From NCBI GenBank assembly GCA_052139695.1, contig JBKQWF010000135.1:3672-67671 (forward strand): 64,000 nucleotides of DNA. Reading direction: 5' to 3'. This stretch comes from PLGF01 sp052139695. Lineage in GTDB: Bacteria > Verrucomicrobiota > Verrucomicrobiia > Limisphaerales > Palsa-1400. Positions within the stretch are counted from its first letter, which is position 1. Each line of letters opens with the position of its first letter. The translations under genes were made by a program, and so were the position numbers. Positions 61,660-64,000 of this stretch are shown one piece after another. The notes under the pieces are model-generated. The model ran no database searches. It saw nothing but the letters and a program-made list of their open reading frames with translations, and was not told the origin of the DNA.

Positions 61660-62415
61660 TTGAAAATAGGCGAAATGGATGCTGGCGATAGCCTCAAAGC
61701 GAGGCCCAAACTCGGCGTAACCGTGCCTCTGGCTAATGAAGAAGGCACGATCAATCGGTTCCTGGACGAGGTGCTGCTTCATTTAATGGGGCAAGACCGG
61801 CTCTACTGCGCGATGGACAATGTTTGCAAGGATCAGACCAAGGAGATCGTAGCGAAGCGGGCGGCTGGGGACCCACGACTGGTGTTGGTTTGGTCGCCGG
61901 GGAACCGGTGCGTGGTGGATGCTTACTTTGCGGGATACCGCGCAGCCTTCGAGGGAGGCTGCGAGTGGATATTGGAGATGGACGGCGGGTATAGCCACTT
62001 GCCGGAACAGATTCCAGAATTTATGGACGCGATGGGGCGCGGTTATGATTATGTGGGCGGCAGCCGCTACCTGCCTGGCGGACACCATAAGAGCCCTTGG
62101 AATCGAGTGCTCGTGAGCTGGGGCGGCACTGTCCTGGCGCGGCGCTTGTTAAAAGCAAAGATGACCGACATGACGAGCGGCTTCGAGTGTTTCAACCGAA
62201 GGGCCATGGGAATGGTCCTGCAAAGAGGAGTGGCCAGCAAGGCGAACTTTTTCCAGACGGAAATCCGTTTCATGATGCACGAATTGCGCTGGATGGAGGT
62301 TCCAATCCGTTACAGCAACACACAATATCGAATTGGCCGCAGCAGCATCCGCGAGGCGTTTCGCATTCTTTGGAGGATGCGCTGCGCACAGGGGCAGCAA
62401 AAGAAGAGGGATTGA
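61660..62415 (+). CDS. Dpm1-like GT2 with altered motifs
   Basis: 251 residues, TTG start at 61660 (ATG at 61675 is an alternative). It opens with GVTVPLANEEGTINRFLDEV. Compared with the Dpm1-type gene at 40556, the nucleotide-binding DDNSPDGT is here MDNVCKDQT, and MDGDFSH is MDGGYSHLPE, so one Asp of the second motif is lost. The TDMTSGFECFNRRA and EVPIRYSNTQYRIG segments are kept. It may use another nucleotide sugar or act as a dedicated partner of the GT-C protein upstream. The GT75-like gene starts 2 bp downstream. Confidence 0.8.
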   Translation: MKIGEMDAGDSLKARPKLGVTVPLANEEGTINRFLDEVLLHLMGQDRLYCAMDNVCKDQTKEIVAKRAAGDPRLVLVWSPGNRCVVDAYFAGYRAAFEGGCEWILEMDGGYSHLPEQIPEFMDAMGRGYDYVGGSRYLPGGHHKSPWNRVLVSWGGTVLARRLLKAKMTDMTSGFECFNRRAMGMVLQRGVASKANFFQTEIRFMMHELRWMEVPIRYSNTQYRIGRSSIREAFRILWRMRCAQGQQKKRD

Positions 62416-62417
62416 AG

Positions 62418-63554
62418 ATGGACAAATTGAAAAATCAAAGAGTAAGCATTGTTTTAACAACCATTAATGCCGGAGGCGTTCTCGACGGCTATTGCGCGCG
62501 GGCCCGCCAGGAAAATATCCGCGATCAGTTGCGATTTATCGTCATTCCCGACCGCAAAACTCCGGGGCAGCTCTATAAGAAATGCGACGAGGTCAGGGCT
62601 GACGGTTTTGACATTCAATGCCCAACCCTCGACGAACAGGAGAACTATTTGAAAAAGCTCGGGGCCTTTTCAGCGTTGGTTCCGTACAATTCGGACAATC
62701 GGCGTAACATCGGCTACCTCATGGCGCGGGAATCGGGAGATAATGTTCTACTATCCATTGACGACGATAATTACTGCATTGGAGAAACATACGGAACTTC
62801 ACGTATTGTCTGTGAAGACGCAGTCGCTCTTCCGACTGTACATAGCAGCAACGGCTGGTTTAACTTCTGCGAGATGCTTGATATCGAGCCCAGCTGCCGG
62901 TTTTATCCACGAGGATTTCCGTATCACAAAAGACATCAGGACCCAGCCTTGACCTTCTCCGAGGAAACAGGTCCCGTCCGCATGAACGTGGGACTCTGGC
63001 TACAGGAGCCGGATTTGGATGCGATTGCCTGGCTGACCGCCCCGGTGCGGGCCAAAGGATTCAAGGGAAAGTCCTTCCTCTTGGGTCATGGCACATGGGG
63101 GCCAATCAACACCCAGAACACCGCCCTGCATCGGGACTTGATCGTCTCCTATTACTTCGTTCGCATGGGCTATTCCTTGGCCGGAACGCCCATCGATCGT
63201 TACGGTGATATTTTCAGCGGCTACCTTTCCCAGGCGTGTGTTCGTCACATGGGCCACCGAATCCGGATCGGAACTCCTATAGCCGACCACAGACGAAATT
63301 CCCATAATTATCTTCGCGATTTAACCGGTGAACTGGCTTGCATCCTGATTTTGGAGCCCTTCACCGAATGGATACATGACCTGAAGTTACAGGGAAGCAC
63401 ATACTCGGAAACCTATTTGTCCTTGGCGGACGCGATTGATGGCCAGGTCCAACATTTTTCTGGTCAGATTTGGACAGATGCCACCCGTGGATATTTTCAC
63501 CAAATGACATACTGCATGCGCCAATGGGTGCGAGCCTGCGCGGCGGTGGGGTGA
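62418..63554 (+). CDS. GT75/RGP-like (UDP-arabinopyranose mutase-type) protein
   Basis: 378 residues from ATG 62418 (preceded by TGAAG). A DDD triplet lies at 115-117 (LLSIDDDNYCIG). Segments in family order are PRGFPYHKR (164-172; RGYPF with an Arg in plant RGP), NVGLWLQEPDLDAIAWL, GTWGPINTQNTALHRDL, IDRYGDIFSGYLSQACVRHMG and NSHNYLRDL. These match the plant reversibly glycosylated polypeptide/UDP-L-arabinopyranose mutase (GT75) family by layout, not by a calculated score. With the upstream GT genes it suggests glycan synthesis with furanose or arabinose-like sugars. The overlapping longer frame beginning at 62097 is not a gene. Confidence 0.7.
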   Translation: MDKLKNQRVSIVLTTINAGGVLDGYCARARQENIRDQLRFIVIPDRKTPGQLYKKCDEVRADGFDIQCPTLDEQENYLKKLGAFSALVPYNSDNRRNIGYLMARESGDNVLLSIDDDNYCIGETYGTSRIVCEDAVALPTVHSSNGWFNFCEMLDIEPSCRFYPRGFPYHKRHQDPALTFSEETGPVRMNVGLWLQEPDLDAIAWLTAPVRAKGFKGKSFLLGHGTWGPINTQNTALHRDLIVSYYFVRMGYSLAGTPIDRYGDIFSGYLSQACVRHMGHRIRIGTPIADHRRNSHNYLRDLTGELACILILEPFTEWIHDLKLQGSTYSETYLSLADAIDGQVQHFSGQIWTDATRGYFHQMTYCMRQWVRACAAVG

Positions 63555-63704
63555 CACGCGCCCCAAAAAAGACTTCTGCCAGAACCTGAAATCATTTCCC
63601 AAAATGCGAACGGTCCTGGGCGATGAGATTGTTGGGGGCTGGCCGAGCCCGTTGCACTTTAATCTTTGAACTGCGGGAGCGGGCCGTTATAACAACGCGC
63701 ATTG

Positions 63705-64000
63705 ATGAGCGGTTTGTCTCCCTCGGAAAACTCTTCGGCCAACTCGGCGTCGGCCGGCCCTAACGCTTTAACCCGCGGACCGCAAAAATTGCTCGCGGCC
63801 AATCGCAACGAAATCGCCATTCGCGTTTTTCGCGCGGCGACCGAACTGGGCTTGCGCACCGTCGCCATTTACGCCCAGGAGGACCGTTTGAGCATTCACC
63901 GCTTCAAAGCGGATGAAGCTTATTTGATCGGCCAGGGGAAAGGCCCGGTCAGCGCTTATTTGGATATTCCGGGACTGATTGCCCTGGCCAGGGAGAAAGC
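63705..64000 (+). CDS. pyc: Pyruvate carboxylase, N-terminal part (runs off the right edge)
   Basis: ATG 63705 opens a frame continuing past the edge. After a 28-residue Ser/Ala-rich extension (MSGLSPSENSSANS), it reads QKLLAANRNEIAIRVFRAA, TELGLRTVAIYAQEDRLS and HRFKADEAYLIGQGKGP, the start of the biotin carboxylase domain with the ADEAY signature. GPVSAYLDIPGLIALA is typical of pyruvate carboxylase rather than acetyl-CoA carboxylase AccC. It would make oxaloacetate from pyruvate, bicarbonate and ATP. Confidence 0.9.
   Translation, partial: MSGLSPSENSSANSASAGPNALTRGPQKLLAANRNEIAIRVFRAATELGLRTVAIYAQEDRLSIHRFKADEAYLIGQGKGPVSAYLDIPGLIALAREK

Noticed and set aside
7..63990. Prophage, integrative element or rRNA operon
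   Set aside because: No integrase, capsid, terminase, attachment-site pair or rRNA-like sequence is visible; accessory genes are scattered.

Overview
The window is bacterial, chromosomal and moderately GC-rich. It most resembles a member of the Verrucomicrobiota, probably the Pedosphaera/Limisphaera side of the phylum. This placement is inferred from gene content, not from a marker phylogeny. The supporting traits are large secreted beta-helix, lamin-tail/CotH and sedolisin proteins that share a C-terminal module ending in F-Y-R-like residues; several tiny prepilin-like proteins; Tat-exported Gfo/Idh/MocA and sugar-isomerase proteins; a PmoA-like (DUF6807) protein; PQQ-propeller proteins; and many short GC-rich palindromic intergenic repeats. 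There is no rRNA, CRISPR array or prophage. One tRNA gene, tRNA-Leu(CAA), is present.

Layout. 1-6.4 kb: the 5' end of an Ala/Val-rich secreted protein, a beta-helix protein, a ParE/GyrB-type topoisomerase subunit and two tandem prepilin-like genes. 6.5-11.3 kb: tRNA-Leu, then a likely carbohydrate-processing group (DUF6807, Tat-exported Gfo/Idh/MocA oxidoreductase, membrane-anchored PQQ propeller) and an unknown conserved-looking gene. 11.6-20.6 kb: secreted InlB-repeat-like protein, a DUF3500/HupE-like pair, a small membrane protein, a sedolisin-type protease, an acetyltransferase and a lipoprotein. 20.6-21.7 kb: decayed toxin-antitoxin material, a 46-residue membrane protein and a frameshifted accessory gene. 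22-24.5 kb: pgk-tpiA-secG operon. 25-33 kb: NtrC-type regulator, a 1436-residue lamin-tail/CotH protein and a frameshifted beta-helix gene. 33-46 kb: SGNH-like/TPR protein, WbsX-type GH99-like protein, proA with a coupled unknown gene, a DUF433/DUF5615 pair, dolichol-phosphate-mannose-synthase-like glycosyltransferase, msrB, glgP and gatB. 46-49 kb: methyltransferase followed by an accessory pocket (broken H-X9-DG-type gene, two overlapping small ORFs and a nucleotidyltransferase pair). 49-57.5 kb: pgsA-pgpA, ruvC with a UreF-like gene, a zinc-ribbon protein, Tat-exported sugar isomerase, YfhO-like membrane protein, a third prepilin-like gene and rhomboid. 57.6-64 kb: M2-family metallopeptidase, a polyprenyl/glycan-type cluster (GT-C-like membrane protein, DPM1-like GT2, GT75/RGP-like protein), and the 5' end of pyruvate carboxylase at the right edge.

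Core metabolism (pgk, tpiA, glgP, proA, pyc, gatB, pgsA/pgpA, ruvC, secG, parE) is mixed with a secretory and polysaccharide-handling lifestyle. The least explained parts are a family of MITE-like palindromic repeats with TGCGATTAA ends and compensating stem changes, a second element with perfect 10-bp terminal inverted repeats, the GT75/RGP-like glycan cluster, the shared secreted C-terminal module, and the three minimal pilin-like proteins.
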